Positions 8,050 to 16,744 of a stretch of 64,000 nt of DNA are shown here, one piece after another (position 1 is the stretch's first letter; each line of letters begins with the position of its first letter). Origin of the DNA: Phocaeicola salanitronis DSM 18170 (GTDB taxonomy: Bacteria; Bacteroidota; Bacteroidia; Bacteroidales; Bacteroidaceae); contig NC_015164.1 in NCBI RefSeq assembly GCF_000190575.1, positions 558,001 to 622,000 on the forward strand. The letters are read 5' to 3'. The notes below the pieces were generated by a model. That model saw nothing but the letters and a program-made list of their open reading frames with translations. It ran no database searches and was not told where the DNA came from. Both the position numbers and the translations under genes were made by a program.

Positions 8050-9426
8050 TTACTTGCCGATGCAAAAGTGCTCAAAAATAGAGCCAAGCACTTCATCTGT
8101 CGTTACATCTCCTACAATATCGCTCAGATGAAAGATGCATTCGCGCAAGTCTTGCGAGATGAAATCGCCGGAGAGGTTTGTGGACAATCCTTCTTGCACG
8201 CGCCGGATAGCCGCAAGGGCATGGATGAGGGCTTCATAGTGGCGGGCATTCGTTACGATGACATCGCCGGTCTGGATGTCTGGAAGAGCGGCAAGTTCCA
8301 CCAGCTTTTCTTGCAGGGCGATGATGTTTTGTCCTTTCTTGGCGGATATCTCAATGACTGTTCCTTGTGGAGAGAGGAAGGTGGGAGTGTCCGCTAAGTC
8401 ACATTTGTTAAGGGCTACGATGACTTGTTTGCCTTCAAGGCGACCGGCCACTTGCCGGTAGAATGCTTGAAAGGCTGATTCTCCTTGTGATTTGTCACAT
8501 ACGAGAATTACGATTTGTGCCCGGTCAATGGCTTGGAAGCTGCGCTCAATGCCTAATGCTTCTATCGTGTCTTGGGTCTGGCGGATGCCGGCAGTATCGA
8601 TGAAACGGAAAGTGATTCCGTTTAAGCTTATCGTATCTTCAATAATGTCGCGCGTGGTGCCGTGGATGTCACTTACTATGGCGCGTTCTTCTTTTACCAA
8701 GGCATTAAGCAATGTAGACTTGCCGGCATTGGTCTCGCCTATGATGGCTACAGGAATGCCATTCTTGATTGCGTTGCCCGCATGAAAAGAGTTAGCCAAA
8801 TGAGAGATGAGCTGTTCTATTTGTGCGGCAAGAGCCTGCAATTCTGTACGGTCGGCAAATTCCAGTTCCTCATGGTCGGAGAAATCCAGCTCCAGCTCCA
8901 TAAGCGAAGTGAGGTGAAGGAGCTGGTTGCGCAGCTTTGCCAGTTCTCGGCTGAAACCTCCGCGCATCTGATTCATGGCCAGGCGATGGGTAGCTTCAGA
9001 CGTAGAGGCGATAAGGTCTGCTACTGCCTCCGCCTGGCTCAAATCCATTTTCCCATTCAGGAAGGCGCGCTGGGTATATTCGCCGGGCATTGCCGTACGG
9101 CATCCTTGCCCGATGAGCAAATGCATCACTTGCTGGAGGATATACGCCGAGCCATGGCACGAAATTTCGGTGGCATCTTCGCCCGTATAGGAATGGGGGG
9201 CACGGAAGACAGAGACCAGCACTTCGTCGATAATTTCTCCTTTGCTGTTTTTGATATGCCCGAAGGCAAGGGTGTAGGGCTTGCGTTCCGTCAGAGGGAT
9301 GGTTGAGCCTATGGGGGTGAAAATGCGGCCGGTTAATGTCACGGCATCGGGACCGGACACGCGAACGATGCCTATCGCTCCTCCTTGGGCAGTGGCTATG
9401 GCACAAATGGTATCTTGTTGGTTCAT
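8050..9426 (-). CDS. mnmE: tRNA uridine-5-carboxymethylaminomethyl(34) synthesis GTPase MnmE
   Basis: A 458-residue GTPase that, with MnmG, modifies the wobble uridine of certain tRNAs. The N-terminal folate-binding domain (DTICAIATAQGGAIGIVRVSG) is followed by a helical domain carrying an inserted G domain: GETNAGKSTLLNAL (G1), DIHGTTRD (G2), DTAGIR (G3) and NKCDL (G4). The C-terminus CIGK includes the conserved catalytic Cys. Full length. It overlaps the fRMsr gene by four bases, so translation is probably coupled. The mobile island ends next to its 3' end, a position also used by Salmonella genomic island 1 in enterobacteria. Confidence 0.97.
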   Translation of the reverse strand: MNQQDTICAIATAQGGAIGIVRVSGPDAVTLTGRIFTPIGSTIPLTERKPYTLAFGHIKNSKGEIIDEVLVSVFRAPHSYTGEDATEISCHGSAYILQQVMHLLIGQGCRTAMPGEYTQRAFLNGKMDLSQAEAVADLIASTSEATHRLAMNQMRGGFSRELAKLRNQLLHLTSLMELELDFSDHEELEFADRTELQALAAQIEQLISHLANSFHAGNAIKNGIPVAIIGETNAGKSTLLNALVKEERAIVSDIHGTTRDIIEDTISLNGITFRFIDTAGIRQTQDTIEALGIERSFQAIDRAQIVILVCDKSQGESAFQAFYRQVAGRLEGKQVIVALNKCDLADTPTFLSPQGTVIEISAKKGQNIIALQEKLVELAALPDIQTGDVIVTNARHYEALIHALAAIRRVQEGLSTNLSGDFISQDLRECIFHLSDIVGDVTTDEVLGSIFEHFCIGK

Positions 9427-9929
9427 ATGGATGGTTTGCTATGATTATATAAGGTGCCGGCAAGTATCCGGACCGCTTGTTCAAGGTACAGCTTATCGGT
9501 TTCATCGAAAGCCGCCGGAAGGTCTGAATCAATGTCGAGCACGCCTTTTACTTCGCCTTGGACAATAAGAGGCACTACGATTTCCGAACGCGAGAGCGAA
9601 CTGCAGGCAATGTGTCCGGGGAATTGTTCCACGTCGGGCACAACCAATGTCTGCATCCGTTCCCAGGCGGTTCCGCACACGCCCCGTCCTTTCTTGATGC
9701 GATAGCACGCCACGCTTCCTTGGAAAGGCCCTAATACGAGTTCATCGTTTTCCGCTAAATAAAATCCTACCCAAAAGAAGCCGAAAGCTTCTTTTAGGGC
9801 GGCGCATGTATTGGCGAGTACGCTTATTTCATGTGTTTCACCCTCGATAAGGGGGGCAAACTGGCGGAGAAACGTTTTGTAGCGTTCCGCTTTGTCTGTA
9901 ATGTGGTCTTGTTTGAATTTAGCTTCCAT
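9423..9929 (-). CDS. GAF-domain free methionine-(R)-sulfoxide reductase
   Basis: A 168-residue single GAF domain. The cysteines expected for free-Met-R-sulfoxide reductase are present in GSVACYRIKKGRGVCGTAW and FPGHIACSSLSRSEIVVPL. It would reduce free methionine R-sulfoxide in the cytosol as part of oxidative stress repair. It lies upstream of mnmE with a four-base overlap and 20 bp downstream of the nucleoside phosphorylase gene, so the three genes likely form one operon. Family assignment is strong. Confidence 0.88.
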   Translation of the reverse strand: MEAKFKQDHITDKAERYKTFLRQFAPLIEGETHEISVLANTCAALKEAFGFFWVGFYLAENDELVLGPFQGSVACYRIKKGRGVCGTAWERMQTLVVPDVEQFPGHIACSSLSRSEIVVPLIVQGEVKGVLDIDSDLPAAFDETDKLYLEQAVRILAGTLYNHSKPSI

Positions 9930-9949
9930 TGTAATTTAAGGATAAAAAA

Positions 9950-10834
9950 TCAAATCCGTTCAAGCACGACACGGATAAGGTCGTCTATTTGGTTCTTGTA
10001 ACCCGTATTGGCTTCTTGCTTTACCCGGTTGGCTATGACCATGCATACCGTTGTGGCTTTGTGCCCAAGCAAAAGGGAGAGGCCGGCTATGGCGGAACTT
10101 TCCATTTCGTAGTTGGTAATATGCTGTCCTTTGTACTCAAAACTCTCTATTTTCTCGTTCTGGCGGGGGTCGGCAAGAGGGATGCGCAAGCGTCTGCCTT
10201 GAGGGCCGAAAAATCCGCCGCATGCCACGGTGATTCCTCTTACCATATCGTTTCTTGCGATGCGTTCCACTAATTCGTGATTGGCATGCACGGCGTATGG
10301 AGTGGGGGAGCAGAGGTTTCCTGTCCATCCCAGGTGGTTTAGCAAGGCGCGTTCCAGAGGAAGGTCGCTTACGGCATTCCGCCCCTCGTAAAAGTTGAGC
10401 AGCCCATCGAAGCCGATGGAGATTTCCGAGCAGACGAAAGTGCCTGCGGGCGTATAGGGTTGAAGCCCTCCGCACGTGCCGATACGTACCAGTTCCAGTT
10501 GGCGCAAGCTGTCTTTCTCTTCACGTGTCCCGAAGTCGATGTTGGCAAGTGCGTCCAGTTCGTTGAGCACGATGTCGATGTTGTCGCATCCGATACCCGT
10601 AGAGACCACGGTGATACGCTTGCCTTGGTATGTTCCGGTGATGGTATGAAACTCGCGGCTCTGGATGTCGCACTCTTTCGTGTCGAAGTGCGAAGCGACC
10701 AGGTTCACCCGTCCGGGATCGCCCACCAGTATCACCTTGTCGGCAAGCTGTTCGGGACGCACATGAAGATGAAACACCGAACCGTCTTCGTTGATGATGA
10801 GTTCGGATGGGGGAAAGTAAGTTTTCGTTTGCAT
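9950..10834 (-). CDS. Nucleoside phosphorylase (uridine phosphorylase-like)
   Basis: A 294-residue PNP/UDP-family enzyme. GDPGRV near residue 37, the phosphate-site STGIGCDN motif, RIGTCGGL and the ribose-binding NYEMESSAIAGL are all present. It probably cleaves uridine or a related nucleoside by phosphorolysis in pyrimidine salvage. Exact base specificity cannot be read from the sequence. It is the first gene of a likely operon with the fRMsr and mnmE genes. A nested palindrome (10853-11034) separates it from floA. Confidence 0.85.
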   Translation of the reverse strand: MQTKTYFPPSELIINEDGSVFHLHVRPEQLADKVILVGDPGRVNLVASHFDTKECDIQSREFHTITGTYQGKRITVVSTGIGCDNIDIVLNELDALANIDFGTREEKDSLRQLELVRIGTCGGLQPYTPAGTFVCSEISIGFDGLLNFYEGRNAVSDLPLERALLNHLGWTGNLCSPTPYAVHANHELVERIARNDMVRGITVACGGFFGPQGRRLRIPLADPRQNEKIESFEYKGQHITNYEMESSAIAGLSLLLGHKATTVCMVIANRVKQEANTGYKNQIDDLIRVVLERI

Positions 10835-10852
10835 AGTAGTCGTGTTTTTTTA

Positions 10853-11034
10853 CCACAGATTACACAGATTTTTCTTATTAATGAAATAGAACGCAGAGCT
10901 TTTATTTTTGAGAAGGGCAAAAAGCACAAAGGCTGGCATTTGGCTCTGCGGCCTTTAGCCTTCTCAAAATTTTTCTTTCGCGTTTTTGCGTCTCTGCGTT
11001 CCATTTATCAATTGAAAATCTGTGTAATCTGTGG
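10853..11034. repeat. Nested palindromic repeat (family B arms)
   Basis: Outer arms CCACAGATTACACAGATTTT and its complement near 11015-11034 are essentially perfect. Inside are weaker arms related to family A (GAACGCAGAG and CTCTGCGTTC) and a third pair around GAGAAGGGC and GCCTTCTC. The whole gap between the phosphorylase and floA genes is this structure. Single B arms also occur near 18722 and 23843. Confidence 0.8.
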
Positions 11035-11049
11035 TGAGAATGTGAGATT

Positions 11050-12060
11050 CTATTTTCCTATCGGATCGCCTCCCGCGGGATGCTGGTCGGGCTGGGCGAT
11101 GCTGTTCCGCATGTCGGTATCCGCCTGGATATTCTTCATGCGGTAATAGTCCATGATGCCGAGGTTCCCGCTCCGGAAAGCGTCTGCCATGGCTTTGGGC
11201 ACTTCGGCTTCTGCCTGAATCACGTTGGCACGGGCCTCTTCCGCCTTGGCTTTCATTTCTTGCTCCAGCGCGACCGCCATGGCACGCCGTTCTTCCGCTT
11301 TGGCCTGGGCGATGTTCTTGTCGGCGTTTGCCTGGTCCATTTGGAGGGCAGCCCCGATGTTACGGCCTATATCGATGTCGGCTATATCAATAGAGAGGAT
11401 TTCAAAAGCGGTACCGGCGTCCAGCCCTTTGCGGAGCACGAGCTTCGAGATAGAGTCGGGGTTTTCCAGTACCGACTTATGATTCTCGGACGAGCCGATG
11501 CTCGATACGATGCCTTCGCCTACGCGTGCCAAGACGGTATCTTCGCCTGCGCCTCCCACCAGCTGGCGGATGTTGGCGCGCACCGTTACGCGGGCTTTGG
11601 CGATGAGCTGGATGCCGTCTTTTGCCACGGCGGTCACAGGAGGCGTGTCAATCACCTTCGGGTTGACCGACATCTGTACCGCCTCGAACACGTCACGTCC
11701 GGCAAGGTCGATGCCCGTTGCCATCTGGAAGGAAAGCTCGATGTTGGCTTTCGATGCCGATACCAGCGCGTGCACCACTTTCTCTACGTGTCCGCCTGCC
11801 ATGTAGTGGGCTTCCAGTTCATCACGGGTGATGGTGTTCAGTCCTGCCTTGTGGGCTTCTATCATGGCGGGCACGATGACATGGGGAGGCACGTTACGGA
11901 TGCGCATCAGGAAAAGCTGTACCAATGATACGCGTACGCCTGATACTTTGGCGGAAAGCCAAAGGAAGAAGGGAACGTAATGAAAGAATACCGCCAAAAT
12001 GATGACAATTCCAATCACGGCAATAATCTGCAAGTAGAGGGGAGGGATAATCATAATCAT
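11050..12060 (-). CDS. floA: Flotillin-like protein FloA
   Basis: A 336-residue bacterial flotillin. The N-terminal membrane helix (residues about 5-30) is followed by a PHB/SPFH-like region ([22 protein letters not shown]) and a C-terminal Ala/Glu-rich coiled coil ([20 protein letters not shown]). FloA organizes membrane microdomains. The length matches the YqfA/FloA family. The NfeD-like gene lies 24 bp upstream on the same strand, the typical flotillin-NfeD pairing, so the two are probably cotranscribed and act together at the inner membrane. Confidence 0.95.
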   Translation of the reverse strand: MIMIIPPLYLQIIAVIGIVIILAVFFHYVPFFLWLSAKVSGVRVSLVQLFLMRIRNVPPHVIVPAMIEAHKAGLNTITRDELEAHYMAGGHVEKVVHALVSASKANIELSFQMATGIDLAGRDVFEAVQMSVNPKVIDTPPVTAVAKDGIQLIAKARVTVRANIRQLVGGAGEDTVLARVGEGIVSSIGSSENHKSVLENPDSISKLVLRKGLDAGTAFEILSIDIADIDIGRNIGAALQMDQANADKNIAQAKAEERRAMAVALEQEMKAKAEEARANVIQAEAEVPKAMADAFRSGNLGIMDYYRMKNIQADTDMRNSIAQPDQHPAGGDPIGK

Positions 12061-12084
12061 AGATATTAAAAAGGTGAATAAAAA

Positions 12085-12555
12085 TCAGTTTCCGGCACGT
12101 TTTACATAAACCGTATTGTTACCGATACGGGTCACTTCGATGGAAGTGCCTTCATCGATGAACCCGTCGGCGGATTGTACCTCGATGAGATGCCCGTTGA
12201 TTTCCGCGTTCCCAATCAGCGTGAGGCGCGTGGCAGACGTCCCGCGGTCGCCCACGCGGATGTCAAGCCCTTTCAATGGCTCGGGGCGGAAGTCAAGCTC
12301 TTTCTTCAGCGAAAGCCGGTCTACCGTTTTCGAGCGCATTACCCATACGGTGATGCCGATGATGCCTGCCGCGGTACAGCCCAGGGTGATAAAGCCTGCC
12401 TGCATGCCCATGCCGCTAAATGCGTAATAAATGGCATAAAGCAGGCTGCACGCCGACGCGATGCCCGCGATGGTAATGCCCGGCACGAGGAACACTTCGA
12501 TAAGGAAGAGTATCAGTCCTGCCACGATAAGCGCGATGATGATAAGTATTTCCAT
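12085..12555 (-). CDS. NfeD-like membrane protein
   Basis: A 156-residue protein from ATG 12555. An upstream in-frame ATG would add 15 residues (MTREPVTLPTKKTTL) before the first membrane helix; the shorter start gives a typical NfeD N-terminus (MEILIIIALIVAG). Three membrane segments lie within residues about 3-80, followed by an OB-fold NfeD C-terminal domain (DRGTSATRLTLIGNAEING and IEVTRIGNNTVYV). It is the short form without a protease domain, the partner type found next to flotillins. Confidence 0.87.
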   Translation of the reverse strand: MEILIIIALIVAGLILFLIEVFLVPGITIAGIASACSLLYAIYYAFSGMGMQAGFITLGCTAAGIIGITVWVMRSKTVDRLSLKKELDFRPEPLKGLDIRVGDRGTSATRLTLIGNAEINGHLIEVQSADGFIDEGTSIEVTRIGNNTVYVKRAGN

Positions 12556-12596
12556 AAGTGTCGTTTTTTTAGTTGGCAAGGTGACGGGTTCTCTTG

Positions 12597-14024
12597 TCAC
12601 CTTATTTTCGTTTTCTCCAGTTCCGTATTCCGTATAGCCGTTTCCAGTTCCGCGATTTCATCCTGCAGCTCTTTCACGCGCCGCTCTTTGTCCAGGATGC
12701 CGGGGGCAAGCTGGTCTTTCCCCGCCTGGTTGCTTTCATGATATGCGGTGCGCAGGTTTTCGAGCGAGGCCTGAAGCTCATTCAGGTCTTTTTCCTTTTG
12801 GAGGTAAGAGCGGAATTGTTCGCGCGCTTCTTCCGAAACGAAGTCGGAAAGCCGGTGATAGACTGCATTGTCATCCACCACAAAGCGGAAATCGCCGTTC
12901 TTCTTCTTTTTCGTATCCTCGGCATACGTCACTTGTGCCAGGCGTTGTCTGGCGTTCCGCACCACATTGCCGCTGGTTTGTGTTTTCCTGATTTCCTTCA
13001 GGCTGGCAAGGGCAATGATGTCCTCAGGGTCGGAGGTCTCATAGTCGTACACTTCTTTCGATTCGTTGGGGACGAACACGTAGACGCATACCTTGCCTTC
13101 GGGCTGGTAGCGGTCGGACGCGAACCAGCCGAGGCGGTTCACTTCGTCGATGGCATACATATAGTCATTCGCCGGCGAGTTGAACGGCATGCCGATGTTA
13201 TCGGGGCGCAGGTACGTGTTCTCGTCCGAGTCGTAGCGCGTGATGAAAATGTCGTAGCCCCCCAGGCTTTCTTCGTCCTCTGCGGCATAATAAAGGGTGA
13301 TGCCGTCCGAATCGAGGAACGGGAAGTTCTGGCTGTACCCGCTCTGGCTTATCCCTTGCAAAGGCTGAGGGTCGCTCCAGCGGTCAATAAGTTTCATGCG
13401 TGAATAGAGGTGTGTTTTCCCCTCCTCATCGGTCTGCGGAAAGAGGGTCTTGTCTCCCCATTCATTGGTATAGACGGCGCCTTCTCCGTTATCGGTCATT
13501 TCGATGTTTCCCGAAGCTTTGCCCAGCTTGTAAGCGGAAAGGAACGAGGCTTTATCCACGACAAAACTATCGATTACGGTCACCCGTTCCGTCCCGCGCA
13601 GCATGCGTGCCGCCATCCTGCACCGCGAGAGCACCCGTTCCGCCTCTTCGGTATCCCGTTTTTTCTTTTCCAGCCACATGATGTGCTCTTCCAGGTTCTC
13701 TACCGCATCGTCAAAACGGTATTGGGTGTAGTAAAGCTTGCCTAAATAGAGGTAGGCGTTAATCACTTTCCGGGCTGCGCTTTTCTCAAGATAAGGTTGC
13801 GATTCCGCCAGTTCTCCGGTTTCGAAACAACATGCCCCGTACCAGAAGTTGTAATTGGCGTTCGAAGGGGCGCGTTTCACCAGTTTCTCGAATACAGGCT
13901 TGGCTTCGGCGAACTTGCCTTCGGTAAACCATTCTTTTGCCTGGTTTAACGTTTGGGCGTATGCCGTCCCTCCGCATGTCAGGGCAAGGAGCAGGGCGGC
14001 AAGGATATGTTTTTTCCTCTTCAT
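12597..14024 (-). CDS. Exported TPR and PD40 beta-propeller protein
   Basis: A 475-residue protein with a signal peptide (LAALLLALTCGGTAYA, cleavage before QTLNQ). Residues about 25-150 form TPR-like helices (AKEWFTEGKFAEAKPVFEKL, LYLGKLYYTQYRFDDAVENL). Residues about 210-310 resemble PD40 blades (SQNFPFLDSDGITLYYAAE, GGYDIFITRYD, RLGWFASDRY). A long C-terminal coiled coil runs from about 395 to the end. TPR/PD40 proteins occur in Bacteroidetes envelopes, often in OmpA-type complexes, but no OmpA domain is seen here. Periplasmic scaffold is a guess. Confidence 0.75.
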   Translation of the reverse strand: MKRKKHILAALLLALTCGGTAYAQTLNQAKEWFTEGKFAEAKPVFEKLVKRAPSNANYNFWYGACCFETGELAESQPYLEKSAARKVINAYLYLGKLYYTQYRFDDAVENLEEHIMWLEKKKRDTEEAERVLSRCRMAARMLRGTERVTVIDSFVVDKASFLSAYKLGKASGNIEMTDNGEGAVYTNEWGDKTLFPQTDEEGKTHLYSRMKLIDRWSDPQPLQGISQSGYSQNFPFLDSDGITLYYAAEDEESLGGYDIFITRYDSDENTYLRPDNIGMPFNSPANDYMYAIDEVNRLGWFASDRYQPEGKVCVYVFVPNESKEVYDYETSDPEDIIALASLKEIRKTQTSGNVVRNARQRLAQVTYAEDTKKKKNGDFRFVVDDNAVYHRLSDFVSEEAREQFRSYLQKEKDLNELQASLENLRTAYHESNQAGKDQLAPGILDKERRVKELQDEIAELETAIRNTELEKTKIR

Positions 14025-14138
14025 GTGTCTTTTCGTGTTGTTTTCTCCAAAAGTACAAACTTTCTTTCAAATCTGAAGCATATTTCCCATTTCTTTTTTC
14101 AGAGTCGCTAAATTTGATGTACTTTTGTGCCCGGATTT

Positions 14139-14408
14139 GAACACAGAGGCGCAGAGGCACGGAGATTTTATTTGCGGTTTTACCATTTTCGAGGTACTAT
14201 TTCATATCAAAATAGTAAATGGTACATTTAAAAATATTTGAATATCCGCAAACATCCCATGTAGGGGCGTATCGCATACGCCCTGAAGACACCCACGTGG
14301 ATTAGTTGACGTATTCGGGCGTATGCGATACGCCCCTACATGGCAATTGGGTGAAATGCGGATATTCAAAAATAAAATATCCCTCTGTGTCTCCGTGCCT
14401 CTGTGTTC
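14139..14408. repeat. Three nested palindromes: family A, ATATCCGCA arms, family E
   Basis: Outermost family A arms start GAACACAGAGGCGCAGAGG at 14139 and end CCTCTGTGTTC at 14408. Inside are TTGAATATCCGCA and TGCGGATATTCAA (about 14238-14250 and 14359-14371). Innermost is a family E hairpin (14258-14342) with arms CATGTAGGGGCGTATCGCAT and its complement. A further small palindrome, TACCATTT...AAATGGTA, lies at about 14180-14223. The structure fills the gap between the divergent TPR and TtcA-like genes; the right arm ends eight bases before the TtcA-like ATG. Confidence 0.88.
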
Positions 14409-14415
14409 ACAAAGA

Positions 14416-15195
14416 ATGAAAAAAAACATGGGAAAAGAAGAAAAACTGATACATACCATCAACCGGAGGTTTAATAAAGGAGTGGTGGAATATGGGCTGA
14501 TAGACGAAGGCGACAAGATACTGGTGGGGCTTTCGGGAGGGAAAGACTCGCTGGCCCTGCTGGAATTGTTGGCAAAGCGTTCGCGCATTTACAAGCCGCG
14601 CTTTTCGGTGGTGGCGGCGCATGTCGTAATGTCGAATATCGCGTACGAGTCGGATACGGGCTACCTCCGTACATTCTCCGAGGCGTTGGGCGTGCCGTTC
14701 GTAGGCTATGAGGCTTCCTTCGACCCCTCAACCGACACCCGCAAGTCGCCCTGCTTCCTCTGCTCGTGGAACCGGCGGAAAGCATTGTTCACCGTGGCGA
14801 AAGAGCAGGGGTGCAACAAGATAGCCCTGGGGCATCATCAGGACGACATACTGGAAACCCTCCTGATGAACATGACGTTCCAGGGCGCCATCAGCACGAT
14901 GCCCCCGCGCCTGGTGATGCGCAAGTTCGACATGACGATTATCCGTCCGTTATGCCTGGTACACGAAGCAGAGCTGTCGGAGCTGGCACGCATCCGCGGA
15001 TATCATAAGCAGTTGAAGAATTGTCCTTATGAGAAAGATTCATACCGCACCGATATGAAGGAAGTGTTGCGCACCCTGGAGCGTATGAACCCCGAAGCCC
15101 GTTACAGCCTTTGGAACAGCATGACGAATGTTCAAGCGGATTTGCTTCCGGCTTATGCCGAACGCAGAGGCGCAAAGACGCGGAGTAATAATTGA
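14416..15195 (+). CDS. TtcA-family tRNA thiolation-like ATPase
   Basis: A PP-loop ATPase of about 259 residues. SGGKDSLALLELL is the ATP pyrophosphatase loop, PCFLCSWNRR holds the CxxC pair expected to bind an Fe-S cluster, GHHQDDILET is the second conserved box, and KNCPYEKDS gives a third Cys. TtcA makes 2-thiocytidine in tRNA; a related substrate is possible. ATG 14416 (or 14428) was chosen because upstream in-frame residues are translated repeat. The last dozen residues (AERRGAKTRSNN) are also encoded by a family A-like arm, so the native C-terminus has been replaced or extended by repeat DNA. Confidence 0.85.
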   Translation: MKKNMGKEEKLIHTINRRFNKGVVEYGLIDEGDKILVGLSGGKDSLALLELLAKRSRIYKPRFSVVAAHVVMSNIAYESDTGYLRTFSEALGVPFVGYEASFDPSTDTRKSPCFLCSWNRRKALFTVAKEQGCNKIALGHHQDDILETLLMNMTFQGAISTMPPRLVMRKFDMTIIRPLCLVHEAELSELARIRGYHKQLKNCPYEKDSYRTDMKEVLRTLERMNPEARYSLWNSMTNVQADLLPAYAERRGAKTRSNN

Positions 15196-15200
15196 AATCT

Positions 15201-15324
15201 GAACACAGAGGCACGGAGATACAGAGATATTTTTATTGAATCCGCAAACAGCCAATGTAGTGGCAATCAGGCAAATGCGGATATTAATTGTTAATTATTA
15301 ATTGTTAATTATTAATTGTTCAAG
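15201..15324. repeat. Single family A arm, ATCCGCA arms and AT-rich tandem
   Basis: A family A left arm (GAACACAGAGGCACGGAG) begins at 15201 with no matching right arm. AATCCGCAAAC and its partner AAATGCGGATATT follow, as in the element at 14139-14408 but without the family E hairpin. The remainder is a tandem of TTAATTATTAATTG units reaching the DUF486 start. It looks like a decayed nested element. Confidence 0.7.
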
Positions 15325-15699
15325 ATGTTTACACAAGGAATTTATTCAGTCATTTTATTGGTTTTCTCCAACATCTTCATGACTTTCGCCTGGTACGGGC
15401 ATCTGAAGATGCGTGAAGAGTTCAGCTGGTTCGCGGCATTGCCCCTCATCGGGGTCATTGCCTTCAGTTGGGCGGTCGCTTTTTTCGAATATTGCCTTCA
15501 GGTGCCAGCCAACCGGCTGGGGTTCCGCGACAACGGCGGCCCCTTTGATATCATGCAGCTCAAGGTCATCCAGGAGGTGATTACGCTCACCGTATTTACC
15601 GTGTTCTCGATGATTGCCTTCAAAATGGAGTTGAAATGGAATCATTTCGCCGCCTTCGCCTGCCTCGTGCTGGCGGTCTATTTCGTATTTAAGAAATAA
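15325..15699 (+). CDS. DUF486 family small membrane protein
   Basis: A protein of about 124 residues with four predicted membrane helices: YSVILLVFSNIFMTFAWYGH, AALPLIGVIAFSWAVAFFEY, VIQEVITLTVFTVFSMI and FAAFACLVLAVYFVF. The motif VPANRLGF is typical of DUF486 and the fold resembles EamA/DMT half-transporters. The substrate is unknown. ATG 15325 is preferred to an upstream TTG that falls within the AT-rich repeat. Family A repeats lie directly after the stop. Confidence 0.85.
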   Translation: MFTQGIYSVILLVFSNIFMTFAWYGHLKMREEFSWFAALPLIGVIAFSWAVAFFEYCLQVPANRLGFRDNGGPFDIMQLKVIQEVITLTVFTVFSMIAFKMELKWNHFAAFACLVLAVYFVFKK

Positions 15700-15708
15700 A
15701 TGAAAATG

Positions 15709-15818
15709 GAACACAGAGGCACGGAGACACAGAGCTTTTAAATTGACAATGGACAATTGACAATTATTTCCTCATCGGCATCGAAAATATCTCTCTGTGT
15801 CTTCGTGCCTCTGTGTTC
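15709..15818. repeat. Family A palindrome
   Basis: A 110-bp copy with arms GAACACAGAGGCACGGAGAC and, at the right, its near complement ending CTCTGTGTTC. The loop contains several AATTGACAATT-type units, the same motif that forms outer arms at 26147-26310. It fills the gap between the convergent DUF486 and DUF4858 genes. Confidence 0.88.
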
Positions 15819-15844
15819 AAATTTCAATTTTGTTCCGTCAAGGC

Positions 15845-16732
15845 TCAGTTCCGCTCTTCCCGCATCCGCCGGATTTGCTTCTCCACATCATACGCATTCC
15901 CGCGCGACTTGTCTTTGCGGAAAAACTCCTGGCGGCGGATGGAATCTTCTGCCTGGCGCTGGCGGATAAGCTTGTAGAAACGGTCCTCGTCGGGCGCTGG
16001 GGCAGCCGGAGCCTTCGGGGCGGGCAGGGTGTCTTGCGCCGCGCCGGGAGATGCCGTGGCGGTATCAGCCGGGGCATAAACGGGAAGAAGGCGGTTGTAA
16101 GTGGGAAACTTCAGGCTGTCCTCCCGCGTAGGCAGGTAGTCTTTATAGATTTTCCAGGCGTTGGCATGCTTGCGGTTGTGCTGCAGCATCCGCCCGCGCG
16201 GGGTAAGGTTGTTGTAGATGAATCCGAGGAAATCCAATCCTCCGACAACGGCTCCTGCACCTGTAGAGCCTCCGATGCGCCCTGCCGCACGCTCATACAT
16301 CATCCCCCTTCCGGGGGCAAGGCTCCGCCCGTATTCTTCCGCAGAAACCGCATTGGGGTTGAGCGTCCAGTGCATTTCCCATTTCTCCGGGCGGCCCAGC
16401 ACCAGCACGTCGTAGACCGGGTCTTCGCCGAAACGGGTCCAGATAGTATAAGGCAGCATCCGCACGTATCCTGTAGGTTTCTTCACTCTTGCCGTGTCCG
16501 TAAGGCTCCGCGGAAGGCGCAAGTCTTTCTTGAAATCCATCCAAGGCTTGTCCAGCGTGACGGCTTTCATCTCCTCGCGGGGCGCTTCTTCCGTGCCGCT
16601 GAAGTCGAACTGAATCATCCGGACAGCCTCTTCGTTCAGGCGGATATCCTTCTCCTTCCCGTTCTGGGCGTATGCGGGCAAGGCGCCGGACAAGGCAGAC
16701 AATATGAATAATATACGGCGAAGTAAGCTCAT
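15845..16732 (-). CDS. DUF4858-type exported protein
   Basis: A 295-residue protein from ATG 16732 with a signal peptide (LLRRILFILSALSGALPAYA, cleavage before QNGKE). The central part (IRLNEEAVRMIQFDF, then TGYVRMLPYTIWTRFGEDPVYDV) matches my memory of the Bacteroidales DUF4858 family. A Pro/Ala-rich linker at about 225-255 leads to a charged helical tail. An upstream in-frame ATG would add seven residues before the signal peptide and is less likely. Function unknown; probably periplasmic. A repeat element begins 13 bp upstream of the start and may contain its promoter. Confidence 0.7.
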   Translation of the reverse strand: MSLLRRILFILSALSGALPAYAQNGKEKDIRLNEEAVRMIQFDFSGTEEAPREEMKAVTLDKPWMDFKKDLRLPRSLTDTARVKKPTGYVRMLPYTIWTRFGEDPVYDVLVLGRPEKWEMHWTLNPNAVSAEEYGRSLAPGRGMMYERAAGRIGGSTGAGAVVGGLDFLGFIYNNLTPRGRMLQHNRKHANAWKIYKDYLPTREDSLKFPTYNRLLPVYAPADTATASPGAAQDTLPAPKAPAAPAPDEDRFYKLIRQRQAEDSIRRQEFFRKDKSRGNAYDVEKQIRRMREERN

Positions 16733-16744
16733 TTCAGGTTCAAA

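Noticed and set aside
10460..11146. Open frame across the nucleoside phosphorylase start and the 10.8-kb palindrome
   Set aside because: Its sequence is antisense to the phosphorylase and then translated repeat; no domain visible.
11080..11928. 282-codon plus-strand frame opposite floA
   Set aside because: Shadow of floA, whose flotillin motifs are unmistakable.
15797..16711. 304-codon plus-strand frame
   Set aside because: Antisense to the DUF4858-type gene, which has a signal peptide and proper start; the plus frame begins inside a repeat arm.
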